A stretch of DNA of 64,000 nucleotides from Halichondria panicea. Lineage: Eukaryota > Porifera > Demospongiae > Suberitida > Halichondriidae. Of the stretch, positions 9,434 through 21,500 are shown one piece after another; position 1 is the first letter of the stretch; each line of letters starts with the position of its first letter. The position numbers and the translations under genes are program-made. The stretch covers positions 5,253,202-5,317,201 of the forward strand of contig NC_087393.1 of assembly GCF_963675165.1 (NCBI RefSeq), read 5' to 3'. Under the pieces are notes generated by a model that saw nothing but the letters and a program-made list of their open reading frames with translations, was not told the DNA's origin and did not search any database.

Positions 9434-12234
9434 TGGTCATTGCAGATGCAGACAATGGGCCGGGAGAGATTAGAGACATCTCCTTTCTTTTTACCTGCAC
9501 ATAACCACACAACACACGGGGGAGGGGTGAACAAAACTGTAAGCACACGAGCAGAGACAAACTATATATGAAGCTTATACTAGTCTAACTATAGAATAGT
9601 ATAGGCTTACCTGACACCTTGGTTGTCTTAGTAACATAGTCGATGAGTACATTAATTGCAGCCTATAGAATGTGGTGTTATAGAGCAAAGATTAATTATA
9701 ATTCTCTCACATAAAATTATATTATAGATCCTAATTTATATTGTACCGTTGGTGCTCCATCAATCTCATCGATGATAAGACAGTTTGGTTTGGTGGTGTC
9801 CGTGAGAACAGCCTGCATTTGTGTGGCTGCTTCGATCCTCTGCTTGAAGACGTCAGGACTACGATCATCACTGGCATTCATCTCCACAACGTTATAGCCA
9901 GCGTGGGAGGCTATCACATGAGCCAGCGTGGTCTTACCCAGCCCTGGGGCACCACACAACAAGGCCAGCTGGAGATAATTATAGTCATGTAGTTACCTGT
10001 ACGCTATGTGGCAATTAAAAAGGTCATTATTTTGTACTCCCCTCAAAATGTTAAACACTATACAGAATAACAGATACCTTCATTCTTGGTCTCCTGGAAT
10101 CATCCAAAGCCTGAATAATAATTATGTAATTAAGCCATTCCAATATTAACAAAACACACTATAATTATATGTAAAATTATTATATACAAACAAATTAACT
10201 GCAATAATAAACAGTTAATGACAGCCTAGGCTTACTTCTTGTCCAGCAAAGGTTGACGGGTCCTGCACTTCCATTCTCTTCTCAAAATTTTTGAATTTCC
10301 CTCTGAACATCTCTTTACCCCTTCCAGACCCTCCCCCTCTAGCCACGCCTCCTCCTCCGTGCTTTGTGGCCGTCGCTGTCGTCTTGAGAGGAACAGGACG
10401 ATTGAACACCACCTCGTCCCACAGACGTAACCATGACAACAAAGTACGATTAATTCCCTGAAACAAAAAAGATAATCATTTTGTCTAATGCGTATATATA
10501 CGTATGTAGAAACGAACATTGCAGTACACATATTATAGTATACTTACGTCATCACTGAGTAGGTCCGTGTAGTTGTGTGGGGAGTACTTGTCCACCCAGA
10601 GCATGTGTCCAGACTCCGCCCCCTCAAACAGCTCCTGGGACGAGTCCTCATCATCTCTACTGTGTGTGGGCAGGTTACATTAGTATTGATGATAATTCCA
10701 CCTACTTACTTCTCTTGCAGTGCTTGAAGGAGAAGGTTAGAGTCTGTTATCAGTTTCTCTCTTTTCTGGAAATAATTAAAAAGCAACTTTTAACAGTCAT
10801 AACTTGATCCATTCTCTGAAAGCTTAGATTGAGACCTTTCAAATGATGTGTTTCAATCTAAAATTTGGTGGGGGCCAAAATTTGCCTTTTTTCGACCTTG
10901 GACCATGGGCTATTATAATCCATGGTATTTAGCCGAAAATGACAAATTCTTTTATCTATCAAATATGAACTTTGATGCCACCAATTGAAAGGTCTCGTTC
11001 TAAGCTTTCAAAATCATAAAATCATAAAAATTGAATCAACCGAATTCAAGTTATGGCAGCTGAAAGAGCAGATCGAACCATATTGTTTAAAACGGGGGAG
11101 AGGAGGGGTGAACATCTTTCAGCCATAATTTAGTATTATTGACCAATTCGTATAGAGGCTCAATTCGTATCTAGAGGCTATAGCCCATCATGGCTTTAGA
11201 TTGTACCTTAATGTAGTGTGCCCTCTCGCAACACACAAAACACCATTTTCAAACCTACATAGGTACTACAGTAGTATGGCCCACCCACTGACCTCTTCCT
11301 CCACCCTCTCTATCAACTCTGTTACGGGGGCAGACAACAGTTGGGAGGTTACAAACGACTTTTGTAAAGTTGACCCCTGTCCTTTACCCATCCTCAAGTA
11401 TACCCGAGTCCCGTTGCTACCGGTAACGGTCATATACGGCCCAGCGGGAGCACGAGAGAGTACATGTAGTCGTCGATATTTTCCAGTTTTGTCTTGAGTG
11501 GGTGTGTGGACTTCAGGTTGTTGCTGGTAGGCAGATTGAAAAGTAGTAGTAGCCATTTTAGCGTACGATTTGTCGTCTTTAGGTTCTTGGGAGCGTTTGA
11601 AGGATGTGTGTGTGGGTGTGGAGGGGGTGTCCTCGTCCAGTGTGGAGGGTGTGGAATGGGTGGAGGGTGGGAGTGTGGTGAGTCCTTTTCGAGAAGATGT
11701 TTTAATATCAGTTTGTGGGGGTGTGTCTGCTGTATCTTCTAGTCTTGGAAGCTTGCTTGAGTTTTGTGTTGGCTCTTCACTGTCCATTGGTCGTTTCCGA
11801 GACATGTCACCTGACTGGAATGGACTTGTCATGGAGAGGTTACGTCGTGACATTCCATCGCATCCTGCAAAAAGGGGGAGGAATTGAGCAATAACGGAAA
11901 TATAATAATAATATAGTCTTATATATCCAACAGCAAAAAAATTTAGAGCGACATAATGCACCATTTCCACAGCTACTCGGCAGTACAATGCGTACTATCT
12001 AGTCTCGCATCAGCCCATGTTTTCAACCTAACGTTCCAGTAGAAAACATTTGGGGCTGGTGCGAGACTACGTACGTATGTGCCAGTCGTACGTACTATCG
12101 GAGCTGCGGGATGCAGCAGTCTTGGAACCAGGCTCCATGCTTTCAGCCATTTCCATCTCATCTGCAAACTCCCTCTCAAATTCATCCTCGTAGCTCCTTG
12201 CATGCAGCTCGTACTCTTCAATGTCAGTATCCAT
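9434..12234 (-). CDS. CHTF18: CHTF18 clamp-loader subunit, first half only
   Basis: Orthologue of Ctf18, the large subunit of the alternative PCNA loader (Ctf18-RFC) used in sister-chromatid cohesion and leading-strand replication. Exons on the minus strand: 12096-12234 (start MDTDIEEYELHAR), 11293-11864 (VLSRAPAGPYMTV, LLSAPVTELIERVEEE), then about 10767-10710, 10660-10550 (HMLWVDKYSPHNYTDLLSDD), 10460-10240 (LLSWLRLWDEVVFNRP), a short exon near 10110-10080 (ALDDSRRPRMK), 9970-9747 with Walker A (GAPGLGKTTLA) and Walker B (IIDEIDGAP), 9663-9613 (AAINVLIDYV), and 9434-9495 ending RPIVCICNDQ. In other animals this continues with several hundred more residues (sensor regions, RFC-box remainder, collar domain). 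None of these is found between 9434 and 1. Either the intron exceeds 9.4 kb and contains the three secreted-protein genes, or the gene is broken or misassembled. Confidence 0.9.
10795..11080. mobile_element. CATAACTT-type foldback MITE, copy 1
   Basis: Lies in a CHTF18 intron. One end reads GTCATAACTTGATCC and the other GAATTCAAGTTATGGCAGCT, with inner mirrored blocks (CTGAAAGCTTAGA / TCTAAGCTTTCA, GACCTTTCAAATGATG / CAATTGAAAGGTCTC). The centre holds the shared GGACCATGGGCTAT. The same design recurs at 13652, 13976, 33705 and 52210. Confidence 0.65.
11990..12077. repeat. Hairpin element in CHTF18 intron 1
   Basis: The arms TAGTCTCGCATCAGCCC and its approximate complement GGGGCTGGTGCGAGACTA bracket a second short palindrome (GTTTTC ... 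GAAAAC). A similar TAGTCYCGCGGGCC hairpin lies at 37449-37531, so this is probably a small foldback or MITE family. Confidence 0.5.
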
Positions 12235-12578
12235 AATTAAAATTATTTTATAATGTAATTTTAATGCACGTGGCGTCCTTAATCGAAACACAAAATAGCA
12301 AATACCGCAACATGTGTCATTATTATTTCCAATACAACCAGGAACACAAAATGGAAGCAATCTAGTACTTTTTTACTTAATTTTTTTCCCACAAACATTT
12401 CAGAAGAGGCTGGCATGCCTTTATAACCCGCAGCATTTATTCAAGATAATTATAATCCAAGGCTTCATTCGAGGCTATAACAGGCTCATTTTTTAGAACA
12501 AACAATTTATTTTCTTGCACCTATAACAAAACACACAGAGAATACATGAAATAGGCAAGCAATATAATAATTATGTGT
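12235..12578. other. Gap between CHTF18 and TSC2
   Basis: About 340 bp between the CHTF18 start codon and the TSC2 stop codon (same strand). It must hold the CHTF18 promoter and the TSC2 3' UTR. No TATA box or other clear site is visible. Confidence 0.5.
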
Positions 12579-15500
12579 TCAAGTATAGTCTGTGAATAGA
12601 TTTGTTCGTGGGTTGTCTTGGGAACACTTTTCTCGTATTTTCCTGATTTGTCTCAGTCTGCCCAACCAGTTGGTGAGGTAGTGCTCCGAGCTCCTGGTCT
12701 CACTAGCCACTACATGAGACGCAAGCTGTGTTTGGGTGTGTGTGGGTGGGTGTGTGGGTGTGTGAGGACTATCATTAGGACTATCATTAGATAGCAGTAA
12801 ACAGTACATCTAGCTTTGTCAAGTTGAATGCATAAAATATCAAACAAAACTGTCTAGAGGTTATCATACAATTAAAACAACCATTGAAGTATTGTAACAC
12901 TCACATCAGCCTGCAGTGCTTTCTGCCGCACCAGCTGGGGTAGCCAGGTGTCCGACACAAACACAAGGTCACTGCTCACTAGACGTTGGATCTCTGGTCG
13001 TCCAGCCACACCCACTAGAGACACACCCCCTGGACGAGGCTCCACCACCACCTCTGCAAAGTTGAACTGACCCTATAATGTGTGGGGGAACAAACAACAA
13101 AAAAATGAAAAACGTACATAGAGAAAAAATTAATGTACAGTACAAATGCATGTGTACCTTTATGGTTCCAAACTTGTACTTTGACCCTGAATCATTGTAC
13201 ACGATTGTCACAAAGTCGTTGCCAATATGTAATTTTTTACAGCTGCACTGGGGGTCAGAGATCAAGTCCGTCGGCATTAATGTAGCCACATGAAACAATA
13301 CTTGTGAGATGTTGTCATGGTAGCAATACGTAACTTTTCCATCTGTTCCTGATTGGTCGAGTCCACCGAGGTACACCAATCTCCGCGGGACGTCCGGTAA
13401 CCGTAGCAACGAACCAAGACCCCCGAGAAACTCGAGATAACGAGAAGAGCCGAAAGTGTTTGCCAGAATCTCAGTTTCTGAGGATTGTCCGGGAGCCACA
13501 TAGACCACACCTATTCTGTGGGTTTCATACGGATGTATCCGATGGAGATTCTTCACTGCTCTCTCTATCGACTGTGGGACAGAGTGAATCTTACAATCAG
13601 TGATATAATAAATTATTGAGCTACATATTGAGCTACATATAACTATTAACTTTCAGCTGCCATAACTTGAATTCTGTGGATATAATTTTCCACGATTTTA
13701 TGATTTTCTGAAAGCATAGAAAGAGATCTTTCAAATAGTGTCATCAAAAATCATATTTGAGAGATAAAAGTATCGATTTGGCGATATACCATGGTCCAAG
13801 GCCGAAAAATGACAGTAAGGCGCCGACAAAATTTTCGATTGAAACACATCGTTTGAAAGGTCTCCTTCTAAGCTTTCAGAAAATCAGGAAATTTTTGACA
13901 TTGGATCAACGGTACTAAAGTTAAGGCTGTTGAAAGATGTTCAACTACACCCCCTCAGTTAATGGTGTGGAGATTCTTTCAGCTGCCATAACTTGAATTT
14001 CGTGGATCCAATGTCAACTTTTTTATGATTTTCTGAAAGCTTATATAGAAAAAAAGAATTCAAATGGTGTCATCAGAATCATATTTGAGAGATAAAGTAA
14101 TTTAACAATTTAGCCGTACCATGAATTATTGCCCATGGTCCAAGGCCGAAAAATGACAAATTAGGGCCCCGACACAATTTTGGATTGAAACACATCATTT
14201 GAAAGGTATCTTTCTAAGCTTTCAGAAAATCATAAACATTTTGACATTGGATCAACGGTACTCAAGTTAATGGCTGTTGAAAGATGCTCAACCACACCCC
14301 CCTACAGAATGTACCTGAATTAATGATAGTACAGTCTGACAGTTATGTACATGTGGTCACCTCATTATTAGGCAGTAGGAGAGGTGTGTCCTGCGCCAGC
14401 ATTGAGCCATGGTACAGCTGCAGGAACACAGAGCTCGGATCATGTGACTCCTCCCCAACACTCTGTCCACCCCCTACACACACACACACAAATGTAAAAA
14501 ATTATTTTTAGGGGAAATTCCAAAAATGTATGGGCAGTCTCTCAAAGGCTAATCTCGGAAAAATACTATAGCCCATAATTATGCTTTCTCTTAAAATTAT
14601 GTAATTGTACATTAAGACTCACTTTGCGGCTGATGAGTGTACAAGGGCCTCTTCCGTTGTTGGGCGGGGCTTCTATCGAGGGGCATGGCTGGAGCACTCT
14701 TCCTCCGCTGTGGAGTTGGTGAGGACGTGACAATAGTGAAGGGTGTGAGGAGTGTGGGGGGTGGAGGGGGCGGGGGGAGCTCAGTGGACAGTGATGATGG
14801 ACTGTCTTCAGGTAGTGAGAGAGACTTGTGCTTGAGGCGTGGGTGTGGGCCAGCTTTGTTTTGCCATGACGATAGCTCATCCCCACTCTCAGAGGAGGAG
14901 GTGGTCGAGTCTTCGTCCGTTGAAGACAATTGAGAGAAATCATCGTGAAGCTTCAACTGTAGCAGAGGGAGAAAATAAATAAAGTAATGATTGTATACAT
15001 AGTATCTATGGACGATACAACCCTAAAATAATACATTAGCTAGAACTGGAACAGTGAAAGCCTGTATAGCAGTTGATTTATGTTTTCTCTAATAAGGTTT
15101 GTATTTCAAGTGAGGTGAAAAGGGTTATATACACACTGTGGTGAATCTATTTCCCCCTCTTCTGTAGTACCTGGTCGTGCTCTGATAGTTGGTTCTGTAT
15201 GAATGGTGGCGAGCGACCAAGCTCCTCCTCCTTGTCATACGATAGCAGTGGGGGGAGGTGCTCCAATGATGTCATAGTCGAGTAGCTGGCCACACTCTCA
15301 GGCCATGATGCAGGTACGTGTGCCGAGCCAGCATCCTCTGTATCAACAGGGGATTCCCCTAGTGGGCTGCAGGGAATTTCCCCTAGTGGAATCTTTTCAA
15401 TTAACAAATTGTCCACTTCATTCTCAGGCGGACATTCTTCGTCTTTGGAATGTTCTTCTAAAGGAGGAGAAAAGTTGAATGAATCCAAAAATATTTCAGT

Positions 15501-18500
15501 GCCTTCAGCATTTTGTGCGTGTGTTTCAGTTTGCTTTGTGTCGTCTTGTAAAGGTATTTCAGTGTCTTCACGGCCACCCGGGGAAGGTCCAATGTCTTGT
15601 ACCTTGCTCTCCGTGGGAGCAGCCTCCCCCCGAACCTCGAACACAGGTGTGGTATCTCTTGCTACGTCCTCCACCACTGGCGTCACATCCCTCTCATCAT
15701 CATCATCACTAGAGGTTAGCTTGGACTCTTCCGTTAAAACTTCAAAACTATCGTGGTGTTGTTCTATGGGCCTATGAAGGGTAAGAATATCATCATCATA
15801 CGAACCACGACCATCATCGTACAAGCCACGCCTACTATCAGACACCAGCCAATTCTGTAGTCTCATGACCCACAATACGTCTCCAGTCGGTCGCTGAATA
15901 GATACCTCAGCCCACCCCCTGCAAAGACAGCTGCACGGCTCTTTCGCAGTGTTGTCTGCGCTCTGATTGGACGATTGACATCGAGAGCATTGCTCACCGT
16001 TTCCACGGCTAGTTGTTATGGTAACGAGAGAATTGCCGACACACCATGTTTTACTAGGACCTTCGTTTAGTAAAAACTCGGCCCCTGAAGATCTGTATAG
16101 AGAGATCAATAGATAATATTTACCTACTAAAAATGTGGATAGGTAACTGGCTGGTGTGAGGGTGTGAGAGTTGTGAGGGTGTGTGCTTACCTGACAGGGA
16201 GAGCCGAGATGTTGGAGTAAGTGTACCTGGCGAGCATGTCCCTACACACGTCCACAAGCTCCACGCCCACACCACCCTCACCGCCCCCGGTCGAGTCATG
16301 GGACAAGTGCTGCATGTGTGGGAGAAAAATATATATTTTATAGATCAGCAATACTAAACGGTTACTCGGGTCATGTAGCTCAGTAGAGCATTCAAATGTT
16401 CTCTATACCGTATAACACACCAGACCACAACAATCCAATATAAATTATCTAAAAGAGGGATGCTTGTGCATGCAAGGCCACAAGGGCCAGCCGTGGAAAC
16501 ATGTGTGTGTGTGTGTGTATTCAAGGCCACAAGGGTCAGCCGTGGAAACATGTGTGTGTGTATTGGATACAAGGCCACAAGGGCCAGCTGTGGAAACATG
16601 TGTGTGTGTGTGTGTATTGGATACAAGGCCACAAGGGTCAGCCGTGGAAACATGTGTGTGTGTATTGGATGCAAGGCCACAAGGGCCAGGTGAGAGCCAC
16701 AAGCAATATTCTGAGGTGGTAACTAAGCAACATGTTTACACTAGCTACACCACAATGAGCAGGAGGGTGTTATAAATACTGTAATTATAATATTATAATT
16801 ATGATCCAAAACCACAAAATATAAAAATAACAAAAATTTCATCCCTAGAATAATTTCATACAAACAGTTGGTTTATAACAGTGTCCATCACTCGAGATTC
16901 ATTTTACGCAGAAGCATGAGCAGCTTCACCCTCTTCAGTAGCGCCTCCACGAGAGTCTGATGATAGTAGTATTTGAACTCGTACATGTAAGGATGGTGAT
17001 TACTAGAGTCATAATGAGTCAGCACTTGAGCATCAAGATGAAGAGCAGGAGATGCGTTGTGTAAATCCTTAACACTGGGGGTCGCAACAAAATCGCCAGC
17101 AAATCTAAACATCCCTCCGACTTCTTCGCCAGTGGGGTGGGGAGCGGGCCATGTGGGAAGAATACCACAAGATACGACATGAGTGATCCAAGGCTGGGGA
17201 GGTTTCGGTGTGGGATTAATCCTGCAGAGGTGTTGAACAGAAGGTGCAACTCCTCCAACCATGGGGAAAGCGTATGTTGCACCGGTTACTGCAGCTTCTG
17301 TATTTGCATCGTCTTTGTCCAAGAGGTCTTGGTACAGTTTGAACGTAGTACGGACTAATAGCCGCACATTGTTCGTGGTTATGTCCATGGCACGTCCTGG
17401 GGCCAGGCAGAGAGCAGCAGTAGCAGCAAGGAACAGTACACTGCAGCACTTCATCTTGAGACTTGAGGTGGAGACTTGGAGTTGAGGGATGGTTGATCTT
17501 CGAATGAATTGCCTTCTCAACTACTCCACTTTATATACTATTCGAATAGGATACATTCTCAGTTATGGTTTCTAGGGGTGTAAAACCACAGGAAGACTAG
17601 GCCCAGTGTGGAATGAGACAGCCTACTGCAATATAACGCTAAACGTGCATGTATGTATAATGTACTCCTTCCCAACACAGACAGTTGTACTCTGTCCACA
17701 TTCAACAGTTAAGCACTGGCTGGAATAAACAAATAAACAGGCATACACTACATGATTAGGTTGAACACAAGCTAGCTCACACCACACATGTACAACTTTC
17801 TAGCAGTCCTAGTACCCACAAGGGCTCTACTTGACCATTCTTAAATGTATAAAGAAGGTTTCACACCACGGTGGTCAATATGCGGGGCAACATCCACACC
17901 AAGGTGGTAGATAAGCAGGACAAGATCACACCATAAGGGCAGGGAAGCTGTATACATGATTACAGACCAAATTTAGTAAAATTCACAACAACATAAATCT
18001 GTCGCCTCTTTGAAAGCAGTGGAATTTGATCAAAGAGAGATGAAACGTTTTAAAGTTGGGCAACCCTTAACTGTTATATACACCAATTCGTAGATATCAT
18101 TACCCTTAGTATGAAGGAAGCTATGGTGGGTCTTAGCTGCAGTCTACAGCTGACGAACCACTGGGACACCACTCTGTGAGCCAGCGCTATCACGTACGGA
18201 GGGTACCTATACAGAGGTCAGAGGTCAGAGTTCAATGAAAAAGGCAATCATCAATAGTAAGCTAGTTACTAAGCTAATTACGAAGCGAGACAATTTTCAG
18301 ACCAATGTCACATGGCTTCACCTCTGATGGTTGGTGTAGGGCAGGGCTATAGCAAACACTGAGAGGTACTCTTGCACTGTGAAGCCATGATGGAGTGAGG
18401 GGGTGAGCACGAGGCCAGACAGGAATGCTAGCACAGGGACGGCCATGGTGGGCGTGGCTGTGATCTGAGGAGTCATAGCAACAATAATTGTAGGGAGGAA

Positions 18501-21500
18501 AAGTACACACAAAATAATGTATGTACATGGCCGCCTAAGAGCTGAAAAGATTCACTACCAGAAAGCCTTCATTGCGCATGTCTACCTATTTCATAGTTAT
18601 GATCATTAGAAATAGGTTAGAGACATAAAATGTACGTTAACAAATGTAAATAACAGCAGACTATACATACCCCCAGCACCCCCTAACTCCTAACCTGTCC
18701 TAGTCTGTGCAGCACGCGTGGCAGCAACCTCCTCATGGTTGTCTGTAGCTCCAGTCCCGCCAGGCCTAGACCAGACACACAAGTCATGGCAGCCCTACCC
18801 ACTAGGCCTGCGTCCATACTCAACACCAGTCTCTCCTGGGCACCCCGGTCCATGTGGGTGGGGTAGGTGGCCAGGACTGATAGCACTGGGTACACGTGGA
18901 GGGGGACATCTGTACGGAACCAGCTGACTGCAGGTGGGCGTGGCGAGTGTGTGTGGTCAATGGTGAGGTCGCAAAGGTGGGTTGTGAGCATGCTCAGATC
19001 TGGCAGTGCAGAGAGTGTGAGGTGGCGGTCTTGTAGGAGGGGGACTAGATCACGAAGCATCGGCACAAGCACTTCCTCCACTTGCTCCTAACGAATAGAA
19101 AAATACTATGGGCATACCGTACAAACTGGATTATTAGCGCATGCGCTTTTAGGGTCAATAGCAGAGCTCTATACGCTTATATTCGAGAATGCGCCTATAA
19201 TGCAGTCATTTCGAGCCCCACCCAGCAACCGGATGTCTCTGTGATGAGAGCTGACTCGCAACTCGCAAGCTGGCTAGAAAGTGAGCAAGCAAGGCAAGCA
19301 GGCAACCTTAACTAGATCTAATATAATTATGTTACAGTTCATTTACCATTTAAATTCATATTATAAAAACATTCATATTGACCAGGAACTTGGAATAAAA
19401 GGACCTCATCCATGTCTCACATTCTCTCAGCATGATCAGACAAGGTAACAGCATGCCCATAGAGTCCTTACAGATAGATATCAACAGCTATATAGCTATC
19501 ATGCACTGTACAAGCTAACTAGCTCATAGATAATTAGCTGAATAAATTCTAAAATTTCACTAATAAACCTTCGCATAATTGGAAAAGCGCTTCAATTCGA
19601 GTATAAAAAGCCTGCAGTTGAGCATGCACTTAAAATAAAGATACGCTTATAGTCGAGTAAGCGCTAATAATCCAGTTTCTACGGTATTGCCCAAAATTAA
19701 GAATAATTTAACGGACAAAATTGTGGATTTTATTTTTTATTTTAATGATAATTTTTACTTATCGAGAAGTTATTTAACAATTCATTACCTTCTCGAGACA
19801 GGCCAGGATGATATTGAAGGCACTACGATAGTCCAGTAGTGTGGGGGCGTGGTCGGTGGGTGTGGTTTCGTCAGGGGCACGACAGGTGAAGAAGGGAGTG
19901 AACTGGAGAGAGGTCTCATCTTGATATCCCAGCTGATATAGGTTGTTGCAGCGGAGGCTCAGAATACAGCGGAAGATCTGTAACAATAAAATGTATAATC
20001 ATTGATACCTTATATGGAGTACGGGGGGGTACAGACAGATAGACACACACACACACACACACATTGAGTCTAATGACACCGGCGGTGGGTAGGAAGCAGT
20101 CCTCATCGTAATGCTGCAGGACCAGACTAACGAGGAGGCTGAAGATCTGGGCAGCCAATGGTGAGGAGCACTGCAGCTGAGCCTGAGAGAGTCAAGCATT
20201 GTAAACAAAAAATATGGTTTCTATTTGCCTTGCTGTGGTTGTAACTTCCACACACCCACACAAATACTGTATTAAATTTGCTACTGGGAATGTTGATAAA
20301 ATGCCACTAGCTTTCCTCCCCCTCCCTCCTCTATTGACTGACCTTGAGGGCCTCTGTGAGACCAAACACAGCTGCCTTGCTGTCCAACAGTCGAGGGCTC
20401 TCTGATACCTATAGAGGAGGACAAAGTGGACTAACAGCATGACACACATGCACACGCACACACGCACGCATGCCCACCCACCCGCCCGCACGCTGTGAAC
20501 TATATAGTACACAAATAATTGTTTACTGCACATGTACCATAATTATGAAAGATGAATTTGGGACTGGATCATGCATCACGTAAATGCACTTCACAACATA
20601 CAAACAAGATTGAAAAGTAATCTAAACAACAAAACAAATTGTTTCACAACAGTTTATTCGCAAGTATCGTCAACTGCAGTTGCACAGGAGAGTGGTCGAA
20701 CTTTCATCTCAGCATACGCATACGCTGGCTGCACCTTAGTAGTCCATGTATCGGTACCAATTGTGGGTGGGGCTGTGAGGTAGATGTGATAACAATTGGA
20801 AAACCACCAAGCAGCATTGCCATAACCGCCACTACAAGCAATATCACTATGTATATCATTATCTCTGTCTCGAGTGGAAAACTTCATTCCGTTATGAGTA
20901 CCAAAGTAGTCAAAGCCAGATTGCTGAGGTTCCCCCACGTGGAGAGTGTACTGTGTGTCAGGACCATCGATACTGAATCTGTTGTACGTCAAAACCAATC
21001 CTGTTCCATCGGTTCGCTTGAGGTCAACCCGAACTTGCATTGGTTCTCGCTTCGTCAAACAATGCATGTTCTTTAGTCCGTACCAAAACTCTGTGCTCAA
21101 ATCTCCAAATCCGTTCTCGTAATCGACCCAATACCGAGCAAAGTCGACCCTCGGGCTGACGTCAGGAGTTCTCCTGACGAGGACAACCCATCCTCCCTTG
21201 TCTGTCTTCATGTCACAGCGAGCCTGCATAGCGGGGAGAGCATCCAGTGTGAAGGGGGTGGAGTCTTCACACACGTTGGTGATGTCATACACTCCAGACT
21301 CTGGAGAGTAGCCATTGAAGATGGTCGATGCCTTCATAGCCTGAGGGGAGGGGGGTGGTTAGATTTTTGAATTAGACAATAAATGTATAATTATATAAGC
21401 ATGCCAATATCAAAAAGCTTGTAAGCAATTTTTTAAAGTCTCACCTGACAACAGTCCCTGAACTCTGCCTCAGGGCACGAGTCTTTGAGACGCATAGTCT

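Noticed and set aside
14637-14933. Plus-strand ORF rich in Gly and Ser
   Set aside because: Shadow of the serine-rich linker exon of TSC2 on the other strand.
15409-15777. 122-codon plus-strand ORF rich in Ser
   Set aside because: Antisense shadow of a TSC2 linker exon.
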